NCBI GenBank assembly: GCA_043817345.1
Contig: JBDRGZ010000019.1
Span: 1-14,047, forward strand
Direction: 5' to 3'
DNA from: CAYSXS01 sp043817345
Lineage (GTDB): Bacteria; Patescibacteriota; Patescibacteriia; UBA2196
DNA length: 14,047 bases
Both the position numbers and the translations under genes were made by a program. The notes beneath the pieces were generated by a model that was not told where the DNA came from, did not search any database, and saw only the letters and a list, made by a program, of their open reading frames with translations. Below are positions 1 through 7,300 of this stretch, in pieces. The first letter of the stretch is position 1. Each line of letters starts with the position of its first letter.

Positions 1-278
1 AGTCCCTGTTCCCAATATCCATTCATGTGGCGCATTCTACGATATTTAATAAATCCCTCGTGAAATGCCTTCTTAACAACCCTTCCATCTTCAAAATCTA
101 TTTGCCTAATAGTCCTACTAATATGTTCTTCGCAAAGACAACCAGGAGAAGCAGAATAAGATTGTCCATTATGACTACACCGAGTAATAAATTCCATGCG
201 ATGACTATTAACAATCATTCTGGCGTCAAAAATTTCCGCATCTAAATTCGACAACGGCGTTTTAACATAATCGCTCAT
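1..278 (-). CDS. Partial hypothetical protein, N-terminal 92 residues, runs off left edge
   Basis: I do not recognise this protein. The minus strand is open from the ATG at 278 to position 1, giving 92 codons with no stop, so the C-terminus lies outside the window. The start is supported by an AGGA motif at 283-286, four bases upstream; in this frame there is no earlier ATG before a stop near 361. The protein starts MSDYVKTPLS and has a Cys/His group (C34, C47, C49, H52) that could bind a metal, though this is only a possibility. No signal peptide or membrane segment is visible. GC is about 38% by hand count over positions 1-180, higher than the plus-strand genes. It is transcribed away from rplO, so it breaks the usual spc operon. 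The 27-245 plus-strand frame is a shadow of it. Confidence 0.6.
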   Translation of the reverse strand, partial: MSDYVKTPLSNLDAEIFDARMIVNSHRMEFITRCSHNGQSYSASPGCLCEEHISRTIRQIDFEDGRVVKKAFHEGFIKYRRMRHMNGYWEQG

Positions 279-318
279 AATATCCTGATTAAGAATGCAA
301 AGATCGTTTCCAATCGAG

Positions 319-346
319 ACACTATTTTGAATAACATCAAAGTCAA
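319..346 (-). promoter_or_regulatory. Possible promoter of the left-edge minus-strand gene
   Basis: On the minus strand a TTGACT -35 box (341-346) is followed after 16 bases by TAGTGT (319-324). The -35 is close to consensus and the -10 is weak. It would give a leader of roughly 35 bases before the ATG at 278. Confidence 0.3.
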
Positions 347-360
347 ATTTAAATTTATTT

Positions 361-366
361 TATAAT
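361..366 (+). promoter_or_regulatory. Possible -10 box upstream of rplO
   Basis: A perfect TATAAT stands 82 bases upstream of the rplO ATG, but no -35 box is visible at the right distance and the region is very AT-rich, so the match could be chance. Some promoter is expected here because the gene upstream is on the other strand. Confidence 0.25.
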
Positions 367-390
367 TAGTTAAATAAATTAAGTCTCCCA

Positions 391-434
391 AGATCCTTCG
401 GTTCAAAACAGCTCTAGAGGTCACTAAGGATGAC
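391..434 (+). repeat. Dispersed repeat, copy 1, just upstream of rplO
   Basis: This 44-base unit starts AGATCCTTCGG and ends GGATGAC. The reverse complement of 885-927 aligns to it with about 35 of 44 positions the same, and 980-1036 shares both ends. It lies in the rplO leader and stops 14 bases before the start codon. Repeats of the form AGATCCTTCGACTC...GGATGAC are, as I recall, widespread in Patescibacteria genomes. Confidence 0.7.
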
Positions 435-448
435 TACCAAAAAAAATA

Positions 449-880
449 ATGACATTATCATTACATACAATTCAGCCTACTAAAGGTAGTACAAAAGATA
501 AAAAGCAAATTGGTCGTGGTGGAAAACGTGGTTCATATAGTGGGAAAGGTTTGAAAGGGCAAAAATCTCGTTCAGGTGCTTCTGGTTTGAAGCGTCTTGG
601 GATGAGACAGCTCATTGAACAAACCCATAAAGTAAGAGGTTTTAAACCACGTAATTTAAAACCAGAGATTTTGAATTTGGATATTTTAAATGAAAAATTT
701 AAAGATAATGATAAAATATCACCAAAAATATTAAAAGAAAAAGGTTTAGTAGATAAAATTGAAAGAGGTGTTAAGATTTTGGGAAATAATGAAATTAAGG
801 TAAAATTACAAATAGAAGAGTGTACTGTTTCTAAGACAGCTAAAGCAAAGATTGAGAAGGCTGGTGGAAAAATTATTTAG
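449..880 (+). CDS. rplO: 50S ribosomal protein L15
   Basis: L15 is a late-assembling protein of the large ribosomal subunit that contacts 23S rRNA. The 143-residue length fits the family. The N-terminal basic Gly-rich extension is clear: IGRGGKRGSYSGKGLKGQKS at 21-40, ending in the family motif GQKSRSG (37-43). The globular C-terminal part follows, with VSKTAKAKIEKAGG (127-140) matching the usual S..A...IE.AGG end. The start at 449 gives the expected short lead (MTLSLHTIQPTKGSTKDKKQ) and has no Shine-Dalgarno motif, only an A-rich run. Normally rpsE and rpmD lie upstream in the spc operon; here the upstream gene is on the opposite strand, so rplO starts the local cluster. The gene is tightly bracketed by inverted copies of a 44-base repeat. 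Confidence 0.96.
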   Translation: MTLSLHTIQPTKGSTKDKKQIGRGGKRGSYSGKGLKGQKSRSGASGLKRLGMRQLIEQTHKVRGFKPRNLKPEILNLDILNEKFKDNDKISPKILKEKGLVDKIERGVKILGNNEIKVKLQIEECTVSKTAKAKIEKAGGKII

Positions 881-884
881 TTTT

Positions 885-927
885 GTCATCCTGAATGACC
901 TTTAGAGTTGTTAAGAGTGAAGGATCT
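885..927 (-). repeat. Dispersed repeat, copy 2, just after rplO
   Basis: Begins GTCATCCTGA four bases after the rplO stop and ends GAAGGATCT. Its reverse complement matches copy 1 (391-434) at about 80%, with one gap. It is also inverted relative to copy 3 (980-1036), so the rplO-secY gap can fold into a long hairpin: GTCATCCTGA pairs with TCAAGATGAC, and GAAGGATCT pairs with AGATCTTTC. Confidence 0.7.
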
Positions 928-979
928 GGAAATTTGCAAGTCAATATTTTGTATTAAAAAAATATTTTATTAAATTATT

Positions 980-1036
980 AGATCTTTCGACTCCCCCGAT
1001 TAACCAAAAAGTCCTATCGGGATCGCTCAAGATGAC
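980..1036 (+). repeat. Dispersed repeat, copy 3, in the secY leader
   Basis: Starts AGATCTTTCGACTC and ends CTCAAGATGAC, the same ends as copy 1, with a different middle that holds a small hairpin CCCGAT (995-1000) / ATCGGG (1016-1021). It ends 14 bases before the secY ATG, the same distance as copy 1 from rplO. Confidence 0.65.
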
Positions 1037-1050
1037 GTTGTTAAAAACAA

Positions 1051-2346
1051 ATGAAATTTGTAGGAAAAATATATCAAATTTGGAAAGATCATGATTTAAG
1101 AAAATCTATTCTATATGTCTTAGGTTTACTTATTATCTTCAGAATTACAGCACATATTCCGGTTCCTGGAGTAGATGTTAAAGCTTTACAAGACCTATTC
1201 TCATCTTCTTCTATTTTAGGATTTTTGAATATATTTTCTGGTGGTGCAATGCAGAACTTCTCATTAGTTGCTCTTGGTGTTGGTCCATATATTACCGCTT
1301 CCATTATTATGCAACTTTTAACAATGATTGTGCCTGCTTTAGAAGAGCTTTCTAAAGAAGGTGAATCTGGTACTAAGAAGATAAGTCAATATACCAGACT
1401 ATTAACAGTTCCTTTGGCAATCTTACAAGGTTTTGCAATGATTAAGTTATTGCAACAATCAGGAGCTGGTGTTATTGGCGATCTTACAAATATACAATAT
1501 GCAACAACTATTGCGATATTGGCTTCAGGTACAATATTTTTAATGTGGTTAGGTGAGTTGATTACAGAAAAGAAAGTTGGTAATGGTGTTTCTTTGATCA
1601 TTTTTGCTGGTATTGTGGCTGGAATTCCAGGGGCTTTACGTAATGTGTTTGTTAATTTTTCAACTACAGAATTACCTTTCTTGATTGGTTTCCTAGCTAT
1701 TATTGTTTTAACGGTAGCAGGTATCGTTATTGTTACAGAGGGACAGCGGCATATTCCGGTGTCGTATGCTAAACGAGTAAGAGGGAATAAGATGTATGGT
1801 GGTTTTGAAACACATTTACCTTTAAGAGTTAATCAAGCAGGAATGATTCCTATCATCTTTGCTATTTCAATAGTTATGTTACCTCCAATTGTTGGTCAGT
1901 TTTTTGTAAATTCTGATTCAGGATTTTTACGAGCAATTGCTCAATTCTTGGTAGATAATTTTAATCCACAAAGTATATTGTACGGTATTACATATTTTGT
2001 ATTAGTATTTGGTTTTACATATTTCTATACTGCTGTCATTTTTCATCCACAACAGATTGCAGATAATTTACAGAAACAAGGTGGATTTGTGCCAGGTATG
2101 AGACCAGGCAGACAAACAGCAGAATATTTAGCTAAGGTTTCAAATAGGATTATGTTAGCAGGTGCTTTATCCCTAGCGATTATTGCCATTTTACCTTTAA
2201 TTGTTTCGTTTGTATTCCAAGGTAGTCAGAGTGTAGCAAATATTGCTTTATCTGGAGCTTCGTTATTGATCGTTGTTTCAGTTGTTCTTGAAACTGTTAG
2301 ACAGATCGATTCACAGTTGGTTATGAGAGATTATGAGCATTTGTAA
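1051..2346 (+). CDS. secY: Protein translocase subunit SecY
   Basis: SecY is the channel-forming subunit of the Sec translocon in the cytoplasmic membrane; it works with SecE/SecG and SecA or the ribosome. The 431-residue length is typical. About ten membrane segments can be placed near residues 19-34, 72-95, 116-136, 148-169, 179-196, 209-229, 263-283, 306-330, 367-389 and 396-414. Family motifs are present: RITAHIPVPG (31-40), the plug-region IFSGGAMQNFSL (61-72), GVGPYITASIIMQLL (76-90), GNGVSLIIFAGI (177-188), LPLRVNQAGMIPIIFA (256-271) and GFVPGMRPGRQTAEYL (345-360). The cytoplasmic loop PVSYAKRVRG (236-245) and the C-terminal VMRDYEHL are also standard. No clear Shine-Dalgarno precedes the ATG. 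A strong terminator follows, which separates secY from adk. The minus-strand frames inside it are shadows. Confidence 0.97.
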   Translation: MKFVGKIYQIWKDHDLRKSILYVLGLLIIFRITAHIPVPGVDVKALQDLFSSSSILGFLNIFSGGAMQNFSLVALGVGPYITASIIMQLLTMIVPALEELSKEGESGTKKISQYTRLLTVPLAILQGFAMIKLLQQSGAGVIGDLTNIQYATTIAILASGTIFLMWLGELITEKKVGNGVSLIIFAGIVAGIPGALRNVFVNFSTTELPFLIGFLAIIVLTVAGIVIVTEGQRHIPVSYAKRVRGNKMYGGFETHLPLRVNQAGMIPIIFAISIVMLPPIVGQFFVNSDSGFLRAIAQFLVDNFNPQSILYGITYFVLVFGFTYFYTAVIFHPQQIADNLQKQGGFVPGMRPGRQTAEYLAKVSNRIMLAGALSLAIIAILPLIVSFVFQGSQSVANIALSGASLLIVVSVVLETVRQIDSQLVMRDYEHL

Positions 2347-2369
2347 TAAATATATATTTTAAAAGAATA

Positions 2370-2393
2370 AACGCTCCATTTTGGAGCGTTTTT
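2370..2393 (+). terminator. Rho-independent terminator after secY
   Basis: AACGCTCCA (2370-2378) pairs perfectly with TGGAGCGTT (2382-2390) around a three-base loop, followed by a T run. It lies 24 bases after the secY stop, so adk needs its own promoter or read-through. Upstream of adk I see only a weak candidate (TAGTAA at 2432-2437). Confidence 0.88.
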
Positions 2394-2451
2394 GAATTAG
2401 AAAAATATATTCCTTTGTGTTAAACTGAATGTAGTAATTGAACATATATTT

Positions 2452-3111
2452 ATGTCAGAAAACAAACAATACAAAATATTAGTATTTGGTCCTCAGGCAT
2501 CTGGGAAGGGGACACAGGTTGAGTTTTTATCTAAGGAATTGAATATTCCAATTTTTTCTATGGGCAGTAGTTTACGACAAAGAGCTGAAATAGATGACGA
2601 ATTAGGACAAGAGATTAAATCTTTAATAGATAAAGGAATATTTGCTCCAGATGATGTGGTAGCAAGAATAATTATGGAGAAAATTGAGAAAGAAGGGCAA
2701 AATGGATATATTTTAGATGGTTATCCACGTAGTTTGATTCAAGCAGAATTTTTTAATAATAAGGAAAAATTAACACACGTTTTAGAAATATATATTTCAG
2801 ATGATGAAGCAATACGTAGAGTAACTGGCAGACGGACTTGTACTAAATGTGAAACTATTTATCATACAGAATTTCTTAAACCCAAACAAGAGGGGTTTTG
2901 CGATAAGTGTGGAGGTCAGCTTGTTGTTAGAGAAGATGAATCAGAAGAAACTTTAAAAATAAGGCTTAATACTTATCATAAAACCACAGAACCTTTGGTT
3001 GATTACTATACTAACCAAGGAATTTTAATTAAAATCAATGGTGAACAAAGTATTGAAGATGTTAAAAAAGAGATATTTAAAAAACTCAACTTATCCTCCT
3101 CCGCTCTCTAG
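2452..3111 (+). CDS. adk: Adenylate kinase with zinc-type lid
   Basis: Adenylate kinase interconverts ATP + AMP and 2 ADP in the cytoplasm. The P-loop GPQASGKGT is at 13-21, and DGYPRS (89-94) is the conserved AMP/ATP site segment. The lid carries a Cys4 zinc knuckle, CTKC (130-133) and CDKC (150-153), as in Gram-positive-type enzymes. Arginines R127/R128 and the RLNTYHKTTEPL stretch (171-182) fit the family. The usual SxGDMLR is replaced by SMGSSLRQR (37-45), a variation. Length is 219 residues, normal. The last six residues (LSSSAL) and the TAG stop are encoded by the left arm of a hairpin repeat (3091-3214), so the original C-terminus was probably altered. The leader is AT-rich without a Shine-Dalgarno motif. 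It is followed by map, the usual order. Confidence 0.95.
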   Translation: MSENKQYKILVFGPQASGKGTQVEFLSKELNIPIFSMGSSLRQRAEIDDELGQEIKSLIDKGIFAPDDVVARIIMEKIEKEGQNGYILDGYPRSLIQAEFFNNKEKLTHVLEIYISDDEAIRRVTGRRTCTKCETIYHTEFLKPKQEGFCDKCGGQLVVREDESEETLKIRLNTYHKTTEPLVDYYTNQGILIKINGEQSIEDVKKEIFKKLNLSSSAL

Positions 3112-3214
3112 TGACTCTATTATCGCTACGGCGGACAAATTTCATTTTTTTATGAAAAATAAAAAAGTTTATCCGCCGAAGTCTAGTAGAGTTGATAGAT
3201 GCAAAGGCGGATAA
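3091..3214. repeat. Hairpin (MITE/REP-like) element spanning the adk 3' end
   Basis: Two imperfect arms of about 50 bases, 3091-3142 and 3165-3214, are inverted copies with many matches along their length. The best part is CGGCGGACAAA (3129-3139) against TTTATCCGCCG (3168-3178), with one mismatch; the outer ends are TTATCC and GGATAA. The centre is an AT-rich loop. The left arm contains the last six codons and stop of adk; the right arm ends seven bases before the map ATG. Confidence 0.7.
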
Positions 3215-3220
3215 AATATT

Positions 3221-3976
3221 ATGATCCCAATTAAATCTGAAAAAGAAATACAATTAATGAGACAAGCTGGAAAAGAATTAGCTCGGATTTTGAATTTGGT
3301 TGTTAAAAAAGTTAAGGTTGGTGTTGGAACTAAAGAGTTAGATGAATTAGCTGAAAAAGAAATACGGAAGATCGGGGGTTTCCCAATTTTTAAAGGTTAT
3401 CAAGGATTTCCAACAGTTTTGTGTACATGTATAAACGAAGAAGTTGTCCATGCGTCGGCTATACCAGATCGTAAATTAAAAGATGGAGATATTTTTAGTA
3501 TAGACATAGGGATTAGATTGCCATCAAAAAATGGGATGATTGCTGATATGGCTACTACTGTTGCTGTTGGGAAAATATCAAAACAAGCAGAAAAATTAAT
3601 GGATGTAACAAAAAAATCTTTAGAATTAGCTATTCAAAAAATTAAACCAGATATATATTTGGGCGATATTTCTTATGCTATACAGAGTTATGTTGAAAAA
3701 AATGGTTTTAATGTAGTTAGAGATTTGGTGGGACATGGAGTTGGCAAAAAATTACATGAAGATCCTCAAGTCCCTAACTATGGATTAGTAAAAACAGGAC
3801 CAATTTTAAAATCAGGTATGACTTTAGCAATTGAACCAATGGTTACAGCAGGTAAATGGCAGTTAGAGTTTAAAAAAGAAAATCAGGCATATATGACAGT
3901 AGATAAGTCTTTAGTCGCACATTTTGAACATACAGTTTTGATTACAGATAAGGGCGCTGAAATATTGACTAAGTAG
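3221..3976 (+). CDS. map: Methionine aminopeptidase, type I
   Basis: Map removes the N-terminal methionine from new proteins in the cytoplasm using a two-metal site. The five metal ligands are all in place: D95 (SIDIG), D109 (IADMATT), H172 (GHGVG), E205 (IEPM) and E236 (HFEHT). H77 (VVHAS) and H179 (KLHED) match the substrate-side histidines. The 251-residue length is usual for a type I enzyme without an N-terminal extension. Between the first two ligands the loop reads RLPSKNGMIAD, a little longer than the E. coli form. The only purine-rich element before the ATG is AAGGCGG (3204-3210), which belongs to the right arm of the preceding hairpin element and might serve as a ribosome site. infA and rpmJ, which often follow map, are absent here. 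Confidence 0.96.
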   Translation: MIPIKSEKEIQLMRQAGKELARILNLVVKKVKVGVGTKELDELAEKEIRKIGGFPIFKGYQGFPTVLCTCINEEVVHASAIPDRKLKDGDIFSIDIGIRLPSKNGMIADMATTVAVGKISKQAEKLMDVTKKSLELAIQKIKPDIYLGDISYAIQSYVEKNGFNVVRDLVGHGVGKKLHEDPQVPNYGLVKTGPILKSGMTLAIEPMVTAGKWQLEFKKENQAYMTVDKSLVAHFEHTVLITDKGAEILTK

Positions 3977-4000
3977 GTAGTATATAATCATTTTATTATA

Positions 4001-4009
4001 TGATATACT
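4001..4009 (+). promoter_or_regulatory. Possible extended -10 promoter for the 102-aa/1740-aa unit
   Basis: TGATATACT fits the extended -10 form TGnTATnnT and lies 36 bases before the ATG at 4046. No good -35 is seen, which extended -10 promoters can lack. The whole gap 3977-4045 is AT-only in places, so chance matches are likely. Confidence 0.35.
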
Positions 4010-4045
4010 TAATATACATTTAATATTAATTAAATATATAAATAT

Positions 4046-4354
4046 ATGATCAACAAACAAGTTTTACAACAAAACATTATTGATGAACTTAATTTACAAG
4101 CTTTAGATGATGAAAAGAAGATGGCTTTAATTGAAACCATGAGTGATGTAGTACAAAAGCGTTTAACCTTACGTCTTATTGAAGAAATGAAAGATGAGCA
4201 CAAAGATGAGTTTGAGAAAATTCTGGATAATGGCCCAGAAAAAGTTTCTGAATTTTTACAAAAGGTCTTTCCGAATTTTTTAGAAATGATTCAAGAGGAA
4301 ATTGTTAAATTAAAAGAAGATTTGATTAGTAAGTTTAATAAAAATAAAGTATAA
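4046..4354 (+). CDS. Small helical protein, DUF5663-like
   Basis: This 102-residue acidic, helical protein has no membrane segment or signal peptide. The layout (a short N-terminal helix NIIDELNLQALDDEKK at 10-25, then MSDVVQKRLTLRLIEEM at 32-48, then FEKIL...VSEFLQKVFPNFLEMIQEEIVKLKEDL) resembles my memory of DUF5663, a family of unknown function from Patescibacteria; a profile search would be needed to confirm that. It ends four bases before the start of the 1740-aa gene, so the two are surely co-transcribed and probably translationally coupled, which suggests a shared task. The leader is AT-rich with no Shine-Dalgarno motif. Confidence 0.85.
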   Translation: MINKQVLQQNIIDELNLQALDDEKKMALIETMSDVVQKRLTLRLIEEMKDEHKDEFEKILDNGPEKVSEFLQKVFPNFLEMIQEEIVKLKEDLISKFNKNKV

Positions 4355-4358
4355 GAGT

Positions 4359-7300
4359 ATGGACTTTGAAAATCAAGAATTTACTAAAAAAGTAATAACA
4401 GATCTTGATGGTGCTAAGCAAGATATTGAAAAAGCTGAAAAGAATTTAGCTGATATTTATAGTATGCCTGAAGGTGTGAATAAACTAGACAAACCTGATA
4501 ATGAAAATGAACAAACCAATCAGGGTGATGGTAAACAGCCAGAAACTCTAAAAAAAATTAAAGTAGAAAAAGGGTTAGAAGAAACACAAGAAACAACAGA
4601 AGAAAAAAAGCAAGAATTCTGGCAGTCTGTTGAAAAGGAAATTAAAAAAATTGAAAATAATCTTGAGGATGTGGAAGCAATGAAGGAAGAATTTCAAGAA
4701 GCCAGTTTAACTTTGGCTGAAATACAACAAGGAATAACGGAAGCAAAACAGGCAATAAATGAATTATTAAAAATAGAAAATTTTGATGAAACAGAAAAAG
4801 AAGAAATTTGGAAAAACAAAAGTTTATTTACCAGATATACAATATGGGAAAAGATTCTTAATGGTGAGATAAAAATACCAGATGAAAAAAAATTAGAAGC
4901 AAAAAGTGAAGAGGATTTAGATTTAGAAGAACAGAGGGAAAGTGATATTTTAGAACAAATAGATCAAACTTCTTTTTTAGATGCTTTAAACAAAAGAGAA
5001 TTTGAAGTAGGTGAGTCTGTTAAGGAAGGAGAAAAAGAGATTGAGATTAATCCAGAAGATGAACAAGAAAATAGTCTTAAAATATTACAGCATTATTTTG
5101 CTCGAAATTTAAAAAAAGCAAGAAAAGATTTGGTTATTGCACAAGAAGGTGGTAAGAAAAATAGTGTAGAACAATCAAAAGAAAATTATGATCAAGCATA
5201 CCAAGGTTTTATTGGAGCCATTTTATCTAAAGAAACTTTTAATGATGCAGAAAAAAGAGCTAAATTTGTAGAAAAAACTTTGGCTTATGAGGACAGAATA
5301 GTAACAAAAGAGATAGCTGAATTAGAAAAAGGCGAAAACGGAGAACAAAATAAAAATGTTATTAGAGGATTATATGAATGGACAGATAAAGGAAATGTAT
5401 TTGAAAATATACCTTGGGTTAAAAAATGGACTAAATCATTTAGAGAGTCCATGGAAAAAACAAAATCAGCTGAAAGTGATAATAATTGGTTTGTTAAAAT
5501 GGCAGCCAATATTGGTCTTGGGCTAACTAAGAATAGACTTTTAATTAATCTTGGTTTAGCTGGCGGAGCTTTCGGTACTGTTTTTGTGTTGGGCGCAACA
5601 GCCGGAGTAGCCGTTCCCGCGACTCTTGGTTTTTTAGCAGCCAGAAAAGTTTTTTTTGGTTTAACATCCAGTTACGGGACCTATGATGGTTGGGAAGGGG
5701 TAGCAGGAGCAATAAGTGATAAAAAACTAAAAGCTGGGACAGAAGATGATAAACTTGGTTTATTTAAAAAGATGAAACTAAAAAGACAATTAAAAAAAGC
5801 AGAAAAAGATGGTGATAATGATTTACAAGATAAAATTAAAAAAGAGCTTGAATTGGGACGGGATTTAAAGGATATAAAAGACAAATTAAAAGCTGATAAA
5901 AAAAATGAAGATGTAAAAATATATAAAAAGTTAGAAAAAATGGCGCGAGATGAAGAAATTCTTAAAGAAAAAATTGAAGAATTACAAGAATCACAAGAAA
6001 AATTAAAAGGACATAGTGAAGATTTGGGAGAATGGAAAAACTCTCAAGGGGTAAAAGAAATGTTAGAACATCGGAAAGAATTATTAGATAAAAAGAGTGA
6101 ATTTAATGAATTCAGAAAAGAAAAAATAAAAAATGAAGTTGGTGATATATCAGACGAAGATTTAATTAAAAAACTTGAATATTATGAGTTTCGCGCTAGA
6201 CAACAAAAAATTAAAATAGAAAATTTACAAGGGTATGATGTATATAAAATTTATCAAGATGAATGTAAATTAAGATTAGGGAAAAAGTATCGTGCTTTAG
6301 AAAAAGAAGAAGAAAAAGCGGAATTAGGATTATATGTAATGAATTTTGTTAATGAACAGCGTTCAACAGCTGAAAGTCAGATAGAAGATTATATTGAGAA
6401 TCAGAAATATATAAAACTTGCTCAAAAAGCAACTGCAGTAACAGCAGGAGCTTTAGTTGCAGTTGGTTTGCCACAAATTGCGTTTAAAGGTTTAATTGGT
6501 GCTATTAAAGAAGGTTGGGGTGGTTTAAAATTAGGAGATTTTACCGCCGGTTTTAAAGGTGCTGGTTCTGGTTTGACACAGGGCTGGGAAAAAACAATGG
6601 CACAGAATAAAAAACTTTTAGAATTATTTATTGGTGGACCAGATATTATTACTTTACAAAATGATGCTATCGCTACAGCTTTGCTTGAGAATGCAGGAGA
6701 CATTAACAACACAACAGACAGTTTAAATAGCGCTATCGCAGATTCAAATTACATACCTGAAGTAAAAACAGCTTTGCAAGATACAATAAACAATTTAACT
6801 GATTCACAAAAGATTATTTTAAACCAAAAAATAGCAAGTGGTGATAGTTTACAGAAAATTTTAGGCGATAGTCTTGATACAAAGAATATACCAGCAAAAA
6901 TAGATACTGTAATTAAAACTATTGATTTTAATTCCCCACAAGAAATAGAAAGTCATTTTAGAGCAGATCCATCTAAACCAATAACAGCATCAGAATATAA
7001 TAGAATGCGCACTATCGCAAATATGTCAAGTTCTGATAAATTTAGCAGTGATGCTCAAAAAGTTTTAAATTTTTGGAAGACTTCGGGTAAACTTACGCCA
7101 GAACAAATAGTTGATTTTGAAAAAGAATTATCTGGTCCAGTATCTGTACAACCAGAAAATGTTGCACAAAAATCAACAGATTCGCTTTCTGGAACAAGTA
7201 ACATTGAACAACCAACTCAAACAGGTGGTGAAGAAATTTTGAAGAAGCCCGGGATTAAAATAGAAGATGCTCCAGAAGTAAAACCAACCACTGATGGTGT

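Noticed and set aside
27..245. 72-aa plus-strand frame
   Set aside because: It lies opposite the minus-strand partial gene 1-278, which has a ribosome site and is open to the edge; the plus frame has no such support.
3983..3988. TATAAT after the map stop with TTGACT at 3965-3970
   Set aside because: The spacer is only 12 bases, too short for a sigma-70 promoter.
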